Shown: positions 1 to 8,646 of the stretch, in pieces
How the letters are laid out: each line of letters starts with the position of its first letter
How positions within the stretch are numbered: the stretch's first letter is position 1
Assembly: GCF_000376565.1 (NCBI RefSeq)
Contig: NZ_BARG01000024.1
Coordinates: 186,001-250,000, forward strand
From: Streptomyces hokutonensis
Lineage (GTDB): Bacteria; Actinomycetota; Actinomycetes; Streptomycetales; Streptomycetaceae
DNA: 64,000 nucleotides
Direction of reading: 5' to 3'
The notes under the pieces: generated by a model
Seen by the model: only the letters and a program-made list of their open reading frames with translations
Told to the model about the DNA's origin: nothing
The model's database searches: none
Translations under genes and position numbers: made by a program

Positions 1-801
1 GTCCGACAGCTCGTCGTCCTCGACTCCCTGGCGGGTGTACGAGATGCAGGTGGTGACGAACTGGCCGGGCCGCGCGTACTCGCGGACGAGGTCGGCCTGC
101 CAGCCGATGAACTCGGTGACCTGGCGGGCCTGGAACTCCCGCCAGGCGACGTCGTATTGGGGCTGTTCGTTGCCGTCCGGGGTCCACAGGTCGGCCCAGG
201 TGGACAGGCGGTGGGACCAATAGACCAGTCCCCACTCGCGGTTGAGGGTCTCGACGTCGCCGTACTTCTCTCGCAGATGGTCCACGAAGCGCTGGAAGAC
301 GCCGTTGTTGTGGAGGAGGTGCAGGCCCGGCTCGTTGTCCACCTGCCAGCCGATGACCGCCGGGTGGTCGGCGTACCGGGCGACCATCGCGCGGATGAGC
401 CGCTCCGCGTGGAAACGGAACGCGGGGTGGGTGAAGTCGATCTCCTGGCGGGCACCCCAGCCGAGCCGCCGCCCGGTGGCGTACTCGGCGGTGATCTCCG
501 GGTACAGGCGGACCAGCCACTGCGGCGCGGCGTAGGTCGGGGTGCCGATGATCACGGAGATGCCGCGCTCGTGGGCGCCGTCCAACACCGGTTGCAGCCA
601 GTCGAGTTCGAACCGGCCGTTCTCCGGTTCCCACGTCGACCAGACGGACTCGCCGACCCGGATCACGGTGAAGTGCGCCTCGGCCATGAGGTCCAGGTCG
701 GTCTTGAGCTGTTCGTCGGGCCGCGCTGTGGAGCCGTAGGCAGGTGTGTACTCGTGGTAGTACGCGGCACCGAACAGGACACGGGCAGGCAGAGCCGCCA
801 T
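1..801 (-). CDS. GH42 beta-galactosidase, 3' end outside the window
   Basis: The 267 visible residues are the N-terminal part of a GH42-type catalytic barrel. The protein opens with a typical AAYYHEY stretch, then VIRVGESVWSTWEPENGRF, and a QVDNEP motif in which Glu157 follows Asn, the expected acid/base of clan GH-A. The nucleophile would lie beyond the window edge. There is no signal peptide, so it should act on imported oligosaccharides in the cytoplasm. It is the last gene of a minus-strand operon behind a binding protein and two permeases, which suggests hydrolysis of the imported beta-galactoside. The start was taken at the ATG at 801; the permease gene stops at 854. Substrate specificity cannot be read from the sequence. 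Confidence 0.88.
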   Translation of the reverse strand, partial: MAALPARVLFGAAYYHEYTPAYGSTARPDEQLKTDLDLMAEAHFTVIRVGESVWSTWEPENGRFELDWLQPVLDGAHERGISVIIGTPTYAAPQWLVRLYPEITAEYATGRRLGWGARQEIDFTHPAFRFHAERLIRAMVARYADHPAVIGWQVDNEPGLHLLHNNGVFQRFVDHLREKYGDVETLNREWGLVYWSHRLSTWADLWTPDGNEQPQYDVAWREFQARQVTEFIGWQADLVREYARPGQFVTTCISYTRQGVEDDELSD

Positions 802-853
802 GGGGGGAAACCTCCGGGGAAACGGGAAGTGGTACGAGGGACGCGGACGCGCG

Positions 854-1780
854 CTACTGCTTGACGCCGCCGGACGCCAGGCCGCTCTGCCAGTACCGCT
901 GGAGCATCAGGAAGGCCACGACCAGCGGGACGATCGAGATCAGGGAGCCGGTCACCACCAGGGCGAGCATGTCGCTGCTGGAGCCCGCCCCGCCGTTCTG
1001 GGCCTGCGCGGCCCAGGAGGAGAGGCCGACGGTGACGGGGTAGAGGCTCGGGTTGTTGAGCATGATCAGCGGCAGGAAGTAGTTGTTCCAGGTCGCCACC
1101 AGCGTGAACAGCAGCACAGTCACCAGTCCGGGGCCGAGCAGCCTCAGGACGATGCGGAAGAAGATCCGCGCCTCGCCCGCGCCGTCGATCCGGGCGGCCT
1201 CCAGGATGCTGTCGGGGACGGCGTCCTCGGCGTACACGCGCATCAGGTACAGGCCGAACGGGTTGACCAGGGACGGCAGGATGACGGCCCAAGGGGTGTT
1301 GACCAGGCCCGCCTTGGCGAACAGCAGGTAGGTCGGGATCGCCAGCGCGGTGGCCGGGACCATCACGGCGCCCACGACGAGGTTGAACGCCACCCGGTCG
1401 CCGCGGAAGCGGAACTTGGCGAACCCGTAGCCGCCGGCCGCCGCGAGCAGCGCGGCGCCGACCGAGCTGACACCCGCGTACATGACCGTGTTGAGCAGCC
1501 AGTGGACGAAGACGCCGTCGTCCTGGGTGAAGGTGGCCCTGACGTTCGTCAGCAGCTGCGGGGCGTGCGAGAACCACAGGCCGAAGGTGTTGAAGAGGTC
1601 CTGGGTGCTCTTGGTCGAGGCGACCAGCAGCCACAGCAGCGGCAGCAGGAAGTACGCCAGGACGGCCAGCATGGCGATCGTCAGCGGGGTGCTGTGCCGC
1701 TTCCGCCGCCGCTTGCCCGCGGTGGCCGGCACCCGCTTCGACGGCGGAGCGAGCTCGGCCGTGGGAAGGGTGGTCGTCAT
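854..1780 (-). CDS. Sugar ABC transporter permease (MalG type)
   Basis: A 308-residue inner-membrane permease with a basic N-terminus (GKRRRKRHS), about six membrane segments and the cytoplasmic EAA loop (EAARIDGAGEARIF) that contacts the ATPase. It matches the second permease of carbohydrate ABC importers. It starts inside the stop of the upstream permease (ATGA overlap at 1777-1780) and has a GGAGGA ribosome site, so the two should be translated together. No ATPase gene is nearby; actinobacterial sugar importers of this type commonly use a shared MsiK-like ATPase, which is an inference here. Confidence 0.9.
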   Translation of the reverse strand: MTTTLPTAELAPPSKRVPATAGKRRRKRHSTPLTIAMLAVLAYFLLPLLWLLVASTKSTQDLFNTFGLWFSHAPQLLTNVRATFTQDDGVFVHWLLNTVMYAGVSSVGAALLAAAGGYGFAKFRFRGDRVAFNLVVGAVMVPATALAIPTYLLFAKAGLVNTPWAVILPSLVNPFGLYLMRVYAEDAVPDSILEAARIDGAGEARIFFRIVLRLLGPGLVTVLLFTLVATWNNYFLPLIMLNNPSLYPVTVGLSSWAAQAQNGGAGSSSDMLALVVTGSLISIVPLVVAFLMLQRYWQSGLASGGVKQ

Positions 1781-2694
1781 GATGTCCTCCTGCGGTTGGC
1801 GGTGAGCAGGACGGCGTAGGAGACGATCACGATGACGAGGCCGAGGAGGAAGGACACCGTGGCCGCGTAGTTGACCTGCTGTCCGGTGAACGCGAGCGTG
1901 TAGGCGTAGAGGTTGGCGGTGTAGGAACTGCTGATCACGTCCGGGGCGATGCTCATCAACAGCTTCGGCTCGTTGAAGAGCTGGAAGCTGCCGATCACCG
2001 AGAACAGCAGGGTGAGCATCAACGCGGGCCGCAGGGCGGGCAGTTTGATGGACCAGGCGATGCGCCAGGCACCCGCGCCGTCCATCGCGGCGGCCTCGTA
2101 CAGCTCCTCGGGAATGGTGCGCAGCGCGGCGTACAGGATGATCATGTTGTAGCCGACGAACTCCCAGGTCACGATGTTCGACAGGCTGCCGAGCATCCAG
2201 CCGTCGCTGAGGAAGGCCGGGGCCGGCAGATGCAGATCGTGGCTCAGCTGGGCGAACGGGCCGAAGTCCGGTCCGTACAGATAGCCCCACATGAGCGCGG
2301 CGACCACGCTCGGCACGGCGTACGGGACGAAGATGCCGAGCCGGATCACCTTGGCGAACCGCAGCAGCCCGCTGTCGAGGGCGAGCGCGAACAGCAGCGC
2401 CAGCAGCAGCATCAACGGGACCTGGATCACGAAGAACAGGGCGACGCGTACGACACCGTGGATGAGCTGGGGATCGCCCAGGGCCCGGACGTAGTTGTCG
2501 AGGCCGACGAACGCCGTTCCGCCGATGAGCCGTTCCTGGAAGAGGCTGAGGTAGGCGGCGTAGCCGAGCGGGGCGAGGAAGAGCAGCAGGAACAGCGCCA
2601 TGAAGGGCGCGACGAACAGTGGCCCTGCCGACCGGCGGCGGCGCGCGCCGCCGCGCCGGCCCTTGGGGGAGGCCGCGGTTGTGGCAGTCATCAT
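1777..2694 (-). CDS. Sugar ABC transporter permease (MalF type)
   Basis: A 305-residue permease with a basic cytoplasmic N-terminus (KGRRGGARRRRS), a first membrane segment at about residues 20-45, and an EAA loop (EAAAMDGAGAWRIAW). This is the first permease of the importer, pairing with the gene at 854-1780 to form the membrane channel. Two consecutive ATG codons (2692-2694 and 2689-2691) could start it; an AAAGG lies just upstream and fits the second slightly better. It follows the binding-protein gene after a short gap, so both belong to one operon. Confidence 0.9.
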   Translation of the reverse strand: MMTATTAASPKGRRGGARRRRSAGPLFVAPFMALFLLLFLAPLGYAAYLSLFQERLIGGTAFVGLDNYVRALGDPQLIHGVVRVALFFVIQVPLMLLLALLFALALDSGLLRFAKVIRLGIFVPYAVPSVVAALMWGYLYGPDFGPFAQLSHDLHLPAPAFLSDGWMLGSLSNIVTWEFVGYNMIILYAALRTIPEELYEAAAMDGAGAWRIAWSIKLPALRPALMLTLLFSVIGSFQLFNEPKLLMSIAPDVISSSYTANLYAYTLAFTGQQVNYAATVSFLLGLVIVIVSYAVLLTANRRRTS

Positions 2695-2764
2695 CGGGCC
2701 TTTCTGAGGGGTGGGGTGTGCCGGGGACCGGGCCCCGCGCCGCCGCGCGGGACCCGGCACGCCG

Positions 2765-4162
2765 TCAGGCCGAGTGGACCGTGAAGCCCTGGGTCTTGGC
2801 GTACGTGGTCAGCCGCGACTGCCAACTGCCCAGCGCGCGAACGGTGTTGGTCTTGTCGGCGAGGGACTTGCCGACGGTCTCGGTCCAGTCGGTGGCCGCC
2901 TGGTCGAGGAACGGGGGCCACTGGAAGGAGGAGTTGACCGTGGAGCTGATGTCGGCGAAGACCTGGTTGACCTTCTGGCCGCCGTAGAAGGCCGGCGCGT
3001 CCGACACGAAGTCGGCCTCCGTGAGCAGGGCCTTGGTCGCCGGGAAGAAGAACTGCTCGGTGGCGAACATCTTGGCGCTGGCCGGGTCGGTGTTGAGGAA
3101 CTGGGCGAACACCGCCGCCTGGATGGGGTTCTTGGTGGAGCGGATGACCGCGGTGGTCGAGCCGCCCCAGTTGCCCGAGCTGGGCTTGGCCGCGTCCCAC
3201 TGCGGGAGCGGGGCAGCGCGCCACTTGCCCGCGGTGGCCTTGGCGGAGCCGGACAGGAACACCGGGCCCCAGGCTGCGGTCAGCCAGGTCGCGTACTTGC
3301 CCTTGTTGAGGGCCGCGTACCAGGAGTCGGTGAAGTCCGGCTCCACGCCGATGACGCCCTCCTTGGCGAGCCCGCCCCAGTAGTCGCCGAGCTTCTGGGA
3401 GACGGCGTCGTCCACCCCGATGGTGATGTCGCTCTTGCCGGACAGCGCGTAGGGCTTGGCGCCCGCCTGCCACAACAGGCCGTGCCAGGCGGCCACTTGG
3501 TTGGCTGCGAGGTTGGTGAGGTAGACGTCCGGGTCGGCCTTGTGCAGCTTGCGCGCGGCGGCGGCGAACTCGTCCCAGGTGGTGGGGACTTCGATGCCGT
3601 GCTTGTCGAAGATGTCCTTGCGGTACAGCATGCCCATCGGGCCGGTGTCCTGCGGGATCGCCCAGATCTGGCCGCCGCTGCCGGTGACCTGGCCCCAAGT
3701 CCAGTCCACGAACGTCGACTTGAGGGCCGAGGCGCCGTAGGGGCGCAGGTCCAGGAGGCTGTCGGTGATGGTGAAGGTCGGGATGGCCTGGTACTCGATC
3801 TGCACCATGTCCGGGGCGCCGCTGTTCGCCTTGAGCGCGGTGCGCAGCTTGGTGTACTGCGGGGTGCCCTGACCGGCGTTGACGACCTTGACCTTGACCG
3901 CCGGGTACTTCTTCTCGAAGAGCGCGACCTCCTTGTCGATGTTCGGGACCCAGGTCCAGAACGTCAGCTCGGTCGGCGTCTTCATCGCCTTGTCGATGTC
4001 GGCCTGGCTGACCGGCTTGCTGGACGCGGTCGAGCCGCCGGAGCCGCTGCCGCCGCAGGCGGTGAGAGTGACGCCGAGCGACAGGGCCCCGGTCGTGGCG
4101 AGGAAGCCGCGACGGCTCATCGAGAAGGGGCCGGGCGTGGACGAAGAGGTGATTCTGGGCAT
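2765..4162 (-). CDS. Extracellular sugar-binding lipoprotein
   Basis: A 465-residue family-1 solute-binding protein. The N-terminus has a twin-Arg-like [14 protein letters not shown] stretch followed by a hydrophobic core and a lipobox ending in TACGG, so it should be exported and lipid-anchored. The mature part looks like a sugar-binding protein (LTFWTWVPN near residue 70, then a two-lobed fold). ATG 4162 has GGGAG upstream; an in-frame ATG before SRRGF (about residue 15) is an alternative. It is the first gene of the operon, directly downstream of two palindromic LacI operator candidates. Confidence 0.9.
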   Translation of the reverse strand: MPRITSSSTPGPFSMSRRGFLATTGALSLGVTLTACGGSGSGGSTASSKPVSQADIDKAMKTPTELTFWTWVPNIDKEVALFEKKYPAVKVKVVNAGQGTPQYTKLRTALKANSGAPDMVQIEYQAIPTFTITDSLLDLRPYGASALKSTFVDWTWGQVTGSGGQIWAIPQDTGPMGMLYRKDIFDKHGIEVPTTWDEFAAAARKLHKADPDVYLTNLAANQVAAWHGLLWQAGAKPYALSGKSDITIGVDDAVSQKLGDYWGGLAKEGVIGVEPDFTDSWYAALNKGKYATWLTAAWGPVFLSGSAKATAGKWRAAPLPQWDAAKPSSGNWGGSTTAVIRSTKNPIQAAVFAQFLNTDPASAKMFATEQFFFPATKALLTEADFVSDAPAFYGGQKVNQVFADISSTVNSSFQWPPFLDQAATDWTETVGKSLADKTNTVRALGSWQSRLTTYAKTQGFTVHSA

Positions 4163-4193
4163 GGTGAACTCCCGCCGGTGGCGAAGTTGACGG

Positions 4194-4206
4194 CACGCCT
4201 GGCAAG
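4194..4206. promoter_or_regulatory. Second, half-conserved operator candidate
   Basis: CACGCCTGGCAAG keeps the right half (GGCAAG) and most of the left half of the perfect site at 4411-4423, and lies about 30 bases before the binding-protein start, where a bound repressor would block transcription. The two sites are about 217 bases apart, compatible with looping. Confidence 0.45.
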
Positions 4207-4410
4207 GGCGTGCGGAGGCGTGGTGAAGGAGGGCGCGGACGCGCCGGCCGAGGAGCGGACGCCGACGGGGTCGGGCACACGTCCTCGTGGACCGGGCCGA
4301 CGACTTCTCCGGATGCGGAGAGGGAGGTCGTGGCCGAGGAAGAAGGTGGTGAACCGGTGACGGAGACGGTGGGGGAGGGCGGCTCGCCGTCGGCCGGCTT
4401 CAGGAACGGC

Positions 4411-4423
4411 CTTGCCTGGCAAG
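4411..4423. promoter_or_regulatory. Perfect palindrome, likely LacI operator (CTTGCCTGGCAAG)
   Basis: CTTGCC-T-GGCAAG is a perfect 6-1-6 inverted repeat in the gap between the LacI-type regulator and the sugar operon it probably controls. LacI-family operators are usually odd- or even-centred palindromes of this size. The assignment rests on position and symmetry only. Confidence 0.6.
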
Positions 4424-4518
4424 GGCGTTCGGAGGGACGGGGCGTGACCGGGACCTGCGGCTCGTCCTCTGGTCACGCACCGGCCGTGCGCTTGTGCTGT
4501 CCGGGCTGACCGGCGTCG

Positions 4519-5670
4519 TCAGTGGTGGCTGGCCGGGCCCCCGTTCGGCGGCGGAGTGTGGTGCGCGTGCCCTCGGGAACGGGCGGCGGTACGTCTGCCG
4601 CGGGCCGGGGTCGTCCGGCCGGGCGGTGGCGCGGTCGAGGTACGGATGATGAGGTCGACCGGCGGGGGGCTCGACGGTAAGGGCGCCGCGTTCGGGTTCT
4701 CGATGGCGTGCACCAGACGCTTGAGCCCTTCCTGTGCCACGGCGTCGAACGGCTGGCGCACCGTGGTCAGCGGAGGGGTCACATAGGCGGCGACCGGGAT
4801 GTCGTCGAAGCCGACCACACTGACATCCTCGGGCACCCGCAGCCCGGCCTCCGTCAGCGCGCGGATCAGTCCGATCGCCATGTCGTCGTTGGCGGCGAAC
4901 ACCGCCGTGACCCCACTGTCCTCGGCCAGTTGGCGTCCCGCCCGGTACCCGGACGCGGCCGACCAGTCGCCCTCGACGGGCGGCGGTACGGTCCTGCCGT
5001 GTGCGGTCAGGGTGGCCCGCCAGCCGTCGAGACGGTCCCGCGCGGCGTACCAGCGTTGCGGGCCCGCGAGGTGATGGACCGTCACATGCCCGAGTTCCAG
5101 GAGGTGTTCGGTCGCGGTGTGGGCCATCAGGTCGGCGCCGTCGCCCGCGGTCAGCACGAGCGGCGCGGAGACCGGGGAGGGCGCACCGAGGACGAGGATC
5201 GGAACGTTCAGAGGGGGAGCGGCACTTGCGTCGTCCCCGGGGATGCCCTCCTCGTCGATCGGCTCGGAGATGACGATGCCGTCCACGCCCTGATCGAGGA
5301 GCGAGTCCACGGCACCGGCCATGCCCGCCGGGTCGCCTTCCATCGTGTTGACCACGCGGAGCGCGTAGCCGGTGTCCCGGACGACCCGCTCGACCCCCAT
5401 GAGCAGCGAGGCCGGACCGTACAGGGCCGTCCCCAGCGTCACCACTCCGATCGAGCGGGTGCGTCCGGAGGCCAGTGCCCGGGCGGCGTTGTTGCGCCGG
5501 TAGCCGAGTTCCTCGGCGGCTTCGAGAACGCGCCGGCGGACGTCGGCGGAGACGTACTGCTCGTCGTTGAAGACCCGCGACACCGTCTTCTGCGAGACCC
5601 CGGCCAGGCGCGCGACGTCCACGCTGCGCGGAGCCGCGGTGTTCCCGCTCCGCGCTGTCCCTCGCGTCAT
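4519..5670 (-). CDS. LacI-family transcriptional regulator
   Basis: A 383-residue repressor. Residues about 16-70 form the LacI DNA-binding head (VDVARLAGVSQKTVSRVFN, then the hinge helix NNAARALASGRTRS), followed by a periplasmic-binding-like ligand domain. The C-terminus is unusually long, about 40 residues rich in Pro, Arg and His. A TTA leucine codon lies at 4678-4680, so translation may need the bldA tRNA if this is a Streptomyces. It sits upstream of the sugar operon in the same direction and is its probable regulator, with the sugar or a breakdown product as inducer. Confidence 0.9.
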   Translation of the reverse strand: MTRGTARSGNTAAPRSVDVARLAGVSQKTVSRVFNDEQYVSADVRRRVLEAAEELGYRRNNAARALASGRTRSIGVVTLGTALYGPASLLMGVERVVRDTGYALRVVNTMEGDPAGMAGAVDSLLDQGVDGIVISEPIDEEGIPGDDASAAPPLNVPILVLGAPSPVSAPLVLTAGDGADLMAHTATEHLLELGHVTVHHLAGPQRWYAARDRLDGWRATLTAHGRTVPPPVEGDWSAASGYRAGRQLAEDSGVTAVFAANDDMAIGLIRALTEAGLRVPEDVSVVGFDDIPVAAYVTPPLTTVRQPFDAVAQEGLKRLVHAIENPNAAPLPSSPPPVDLIIRTSTAPPPGRTTPARGRRTAARSRGHAHHTPPPNGGPASHH

Positions 5671-5703
5671 GGTGTCTCCCGATGGCCGGTTTCTCCGTCT
5701 GGC

Positions 5704-5745
5704 TGCGCAGTCATGTCTGCGCTGTCATGTCTACGCAGTCATACG
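5704..5745. repeat. Three 14-bp direct repeats over the regulator promoter
   Basis: Three consecutive units, TGCGCAGTCATGTC, TGCGCTGTCATGTC and TACGCAGTCATACG, cover the -10 and spacer of the LacI-type promoter. The 14-base period differs from the palindromes downstream, so these may bind another regulator. Confidence 0.6.
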
Positions 5746-5756
5746 GCTGTCGTCAA
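5728..5756 (-). promoter_or_regulatory. Probable promoter of the LacI-type gene
   Basis: Read on the minus strand, TTGACG (5751-5756) and TAGACA (5728-5733) are separated by exactly 17 bases, close to the housekeeping-sigma consensus of Streptomyces. The start codon at 5670 lies 58 bases downstream. The -10 lies inside the 14-bp repeats. Confidence 0.55.
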
Positions 5757-5861
5757 GAGTCCGGAACGCATCCGTAACGTCGGGGCAGGCACCGCATGGC
5801 ACGGACCGACCGGGTAAGGGACTCGGTAAGGGAACATCATCCAACCCTCACCTCCCTTCCT

Positions 5862-5875
5862 GAGTTGGCCAACTC
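5862..5875. promoter_or_regulatory. Perfect 14-bp palindrome upstream of the small peptide gene
   Basis: GAGTTGGCCAACTC is a perfect palindrome 45 bases before the GTG start of the 39-residue peptide. A related GTTGCCAACTC follows at 5893-5903, just before the ribosome site. Together they look like an operator pair for the peptide/exporter unit. Confidence 0.5.
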
Positions 5876-5920
5876 CCGCCCCCGTACTACCGGTTGCCAA
5901 CTCCGGGAAAGGGGAACGCC

Positions 5921-6040
5921 GTGTCCTTCGCGAAGATCACCCTGGCCAAGAAGGCCAAGAAGAAGGAGTGCGCCAAGGAGGCGCATCACAAGCACCACGA
6001 GAAGAAGCACCACCGCAAGCACAAGAAGCACGGCAAGTGA
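5921..6040 (+). CDS. 39-residue Lys/His-rich peptide
   Basis: The GTG at 5921 follows GGGAAAGGGGAACGCC, a good ribosome site. The product begins with a short hydrophobic SFAKITLA stretch and continues almost entirely as Lys, His, Glu, Arg and Ala, ending KHKKHGK; there is a single Cys at about residue 17. It is strongly basic and carries about nine His, so it could bind metal or nucleic acid. Its TGA overlaps the GTG start of the ABC exporter (GTGA at 6037-6040), so both should be translated as one unit. It may be an exported peptide, a metal-binding partner, or a leader that sets exporter translation. I do not recognise the family. Confidence 0.6.
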   Translation: MSFAKITLAKKAKKKECAKEAHHKHHEKKHHRKHKKHGK

Positions 6041-7842
6041 CGGCTGTGCCGGGGTCCGCCCGTCCGCCTGACATGGACCCCGGCACGCCTTGGGACCGGA
6101 CGGCGGCAGGGGAACACCGCCCGTCCCGGATGCGGCACGCCCGCGTCTCCCCGCTCGCCGCCTTCCGCGCCTTCTGGCCCCTGGTCCGCGGCAACCGCCT
6201 CGCCGTCGTCTTCTCCGCGCTGCTCCTCATCGCCTCGTCCGCCGCCGACGCCGTCGCGATCGCCATCGCGGGCCGCCTCACCGACGACGTCCTCGCCCCC
6301 GGCGACCTCGACGCCTTCTGGGGCCCGGCCACGCTCTGGCTCGGCCTCGCCGTGGCGGGCGCGGCGGCCTCAGCCGCGGGCAGCTACCTGTCCGGCTGGA
6401 CCAGCGAGCACTTCCTCCTGGGCCTGCGCGACCACGTCTTCGAGCACCTCCAGCGCATCCCGCCGGACACCCTCGACCGCTACGGCACCGGCGACCTGGT
6501 CACCCGCCTCACCGGGGACATCGAGGTCGTCGAGACCCTGGTCGCCTCCGCCCCCGTCGAGCTGATCACCTCCGCCGCGGGCGCCCTCGTCTTCGCCGCC
6601 GCCGCGTTCCGCACCAGCTGGCAGCTGGCGCTCATCACTCTCGGCGCCGCCCCGCTGATCTGGCTCGGCGCCCGCGTCTTCGGCACCCTGATGCGCACCG
6701 CCACCCGCGCGGAACGCGACAGCAACGGACGCCTCGCCTCCCTCCTGGAGGAGAGCCTCGCCAACATGCCCCTCGTGCAGGCCTACGGCCGTCAGCGCGC
6801 GGAACGCAGCAAGGTGCACCGCGAGGGACGCACCTGGATGCGGGCCGGACTCCGCCAGATCCGGCTGTCCTCCGTGTACGGCCCGCTCGGCGAACTCCTG
6901 GAAACCCTCAGCGTGTTGGCGGTGATCGGCGCCGGGGCGTGGCAGATCTCCGAACACCACCTCACCGTGGGTGGCCTGCTCTCCTTCGCCGCCTTCCTCA
7001 GCTATCTCCACCCCAGACTGCAAGAGCTCGGCGAACTGCTCGTAGGCGCCTCGACGGCCACGGCGGCCTGCGAGCGCCTGATCGAGGTCCTGCGCACCAC
7101 CCCCGAACCCACCTCCCGCCCCGACGCCCGGCCACTCCCCGAACCCGTACGCGGCGCCGTCACCTTCCAGGACGTCGGCTTCTCCTACCCCGGAGCGCCG
7201 GGCCCCGTCCTCGACCACGTCCAACTCGACATCCCCCCGGGCCTGTTGGTCGCCGTCACCGGCCCCAGCGGCGCCGGCAAGTCCACCCTCGGCAAACTCC
7301 TGCTCCGCTTCCACGAACCCACCCGGGGCCGCATCCTCCTCGACGGCCGGGACATCGCCGAACTCCCGGTGGACGAGGTGCGCCGCCACATCACCCTGCT
7401 CCCGCAGGACAGCATGCTCTTCGACGACACCGTCCGCGCCAACATCGTCTACGGCCGCCCGGCCGCCGCCGACAGCGAGATCCTCGCCGCCGCAGTCGCT
7501 GCCGACGCGCACGGATTCGTCAGCGCGCTGCCCGAGGGCTACGACACCCCGGTCGGCAAGCACGGCAACAACCTCTCCGGCGGCCAGCGCCGCAGGATCG
7601 CCCTGGCCCGCGCCATGCTGCGCACCGCACCCGTACTCGTCCTCGACGAACCCACGACCGGCCTGGACGACGCGGCGGCCGCCCGCATCATGGCCCCCCT
7701 CCGCCACCTCACCGCCGGCCGCACGACCTTCCTCTTCACCCACGACCACCGCCTGGCCGCCCTGGCCGACGCCGTCCTCCACCTGACCGACGCCACAGCC
7801 GTACTGACGGCACCCGAACAGATCGCGACCGAGGCTGCCTGA
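6037..7842 (+). CDS. ABC exporter (fused membrane and ATPase domains)
   Basis: A 601-residue half-transporter of the MsbA/LmrA type. Residues about 40-330 form the six-helix membrane domain, with DRYGTGDLVTRLTGDIEVV typical of exporters. The ATPase follows: Walker A GPSGAGKST (409-417), a Q-loop near LLPQDSMLF, signature LSGGQ (513-517), Walker B VLVLDEP and a switch His in FTHDHR. It acts as a dimer and pumps substrate outwards. GTG 6037 was chosen because it overlaps the TGA of the small basic peptide gene. No peptidase domain is present, so it would not itself cleave a leader peptide. Confidence 0.9.
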   Translation: MTAVPGSARPPDMDPGTPWDRTAAGEHRPSRMRHARVSPLAAFRAFWPLVRGNRLAVVFSALLLIASSAADAVAIAIAGRLTDDVLAPGDLDAFWGPATLWLGLAVAGAAASAAGSYLSGWTSEHFLLGLRDHVFEHLQRIPPDTLDRYGTGDLVTRLTGDIEVVETLVASAPVELITSAAGALVFAAAAFRTSWQLALITLGAAPLIWLGARVFGTLMRTATRAERDSNGRLASLLEESLANMPLVQAYGRQRAERSKVHREGRTWMRAGLRQIRLSSVYGPLGELLETLSVLAVIGAGAWQISEHHLTVGGLLSFAAFLSYLHPRLQELGELLVGASTATAACERLIEVLRTTPEPTSRPDARPLPEPVRGAVTFQDVGFSYPGAPGPVLDHVQLDIPPGLLVAVTGPSGAGKSTLGKLLLRFHEPTRGRILLDGRDIAELPVDEVRRHITLLPQDSMLFDDTVRANIVYGRPAAADSEILAAAVAADAHGFVSALPEGYDTPVGKHGNNLSGGQRRRIALARAMLRTAPVLVLDEPTTGLDDAAAARIMAPLRHLTAGRTTFLFTHDHRLAALADAVLHLTDATAVLTAPEQIATEAA

Positions 7843-7858
7843 GCACGCCACCCTACGG

Positions 7859-7975
7859 GTTCGTCGGCGCGACGCGGTCGTCCGGATCGTCGACGCCGGT
7901 CATGAACTGCCCGTGGAGAAACCGGCCGAACTCACCGCGCTCATAAGGAAGTTCGTGACCACGCCGACGGTCTGA
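7859..7975 (+). pseudogene. C-terminal remnant of an alpha/beta hydrolase
   Basis: This stretch reads as an open frame ending in TGA with VVRIVDAGHELPVEKP followed by a final helix (AELTALIRKFV), the usual end of an alpha/beta hydrolase with the catalytic His in AGHELP. There is no start or upstream hydrolase sequence; the exporter gene ends 17 bases before it. It appears to be the leftover of a gene whose 5' part was replaced or deleted. Confidence 0.55.
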
Positions 7976-7989
7976 GCCCCCCGCCGGCC

Positions 7990-8646
7990 TCAGGCCGGCC
8001 GTACCAGTCCCGCGTCGTACGCGAAGATCACCGCCTGGACCCGGTCCCGCGCGCCGATCTTGGCGAGGATGCGGCTGACGTGGGACTTGACGGTGGACTC
8101 GGCGAGGCAGAGGCGTTCGGCGATCTCGGTGTTGCTCCAGCCCGAGGCCATGACGGTGAGGACCTCGCGCTCGCGGTCGGTGAGGGTGTCGAGGCGGCGG
8201 TCCTGCTCGGGGGTGCGGCCGGGCATCCGGTCGCCGAAGGCGTCGATGAGCTTGCGGGTCAGGCCGGGGGAGATGACCGCGTCCCCGGCGGCCACCGCCC
8301 GGATGCCCGCGACCAGTTCCTCGGGCAGCGCGTCCTTGAGGAGGAACCCGCTGGCCCCGGCGCGCAGCGCGGCGTACGCGTACTCGTCGAGGTCGAAGGT
8401 GGTCAGGACGAGGACGCGGGAGCGGCCCCCGGACTGCACGATCCGGCGGGTGGCCTCGATGCCGTCCATACCGGGCATCCGTACGTCCATCAGGACCACG
8501 TCCGGACGGAGTTCGGCCGTCAGCCGGACCGCCTCGACGCCGTGCGTGGCCTCGCCGACGGTGCTCAGGTCGGGGTACTGCTCGATGAGCATGCTGAAGC
8601 CGAGGCGCTGCAGTGCCTGGTCGTCGACGATGAGGACGGTGGTCAT
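7990..8646 (-). CDS. NarL/LuxR-type response regulator
   Basis: A 218-residue regulator. The receiver domain (1-120) has the acidic pair Asp8-Asp9 and phosphoacceptor Asp54 in VVLMDVRMPGMDG; the C-terminal LuxR helix-turn-helix (about 148-212) includes LTDREREVLTVMASGWSNTEIAERL. It starts inside the stop codon of the histidine kinase gene (ATGA at 8643-8646), so kinase and regulator are made together. The perfect inverted repeat at 12423-12440 upstream of the MMPL gene is a likely target. Confidence 0.93.
   Translation of the reverse strand: MTTVLIVDDQALQRLGFSMLIEQYPDLSTVGEATHGVEAVRLTAELRPDVVLMDVRMPGMDGIEATRRIVQSGGRSRVLVLTTFDLDEYAYAALRAGASGFLLKDALPEELVAGIRAVAAGDAVISPGLTRKLIDAFGDRMPGRTPEQDRRLDTLTDREREVLTVMASGWSNTEIAERLCLAESTVKSHVSRILAKIGARDRVQAVIFAYDAGLVRPA

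Larger units (their letters stand above)
4163..4518. other. Intergenic control region of the sugar operon
   Basis: A 356-base gap between the regulator's stop and the binding-protein start. I see no convincing gene. It holds two related palindromic elements (4194-4206 and 4411-4423), both continuing as GGCAAGGGCGT, so the 20 bases from each GCCTGGCAAG differ at one position. No clear -10/-35 pair was recognised. The promoter of the transporter/GH42 operon should lie here, read leftwards. Confidence 0.6.
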
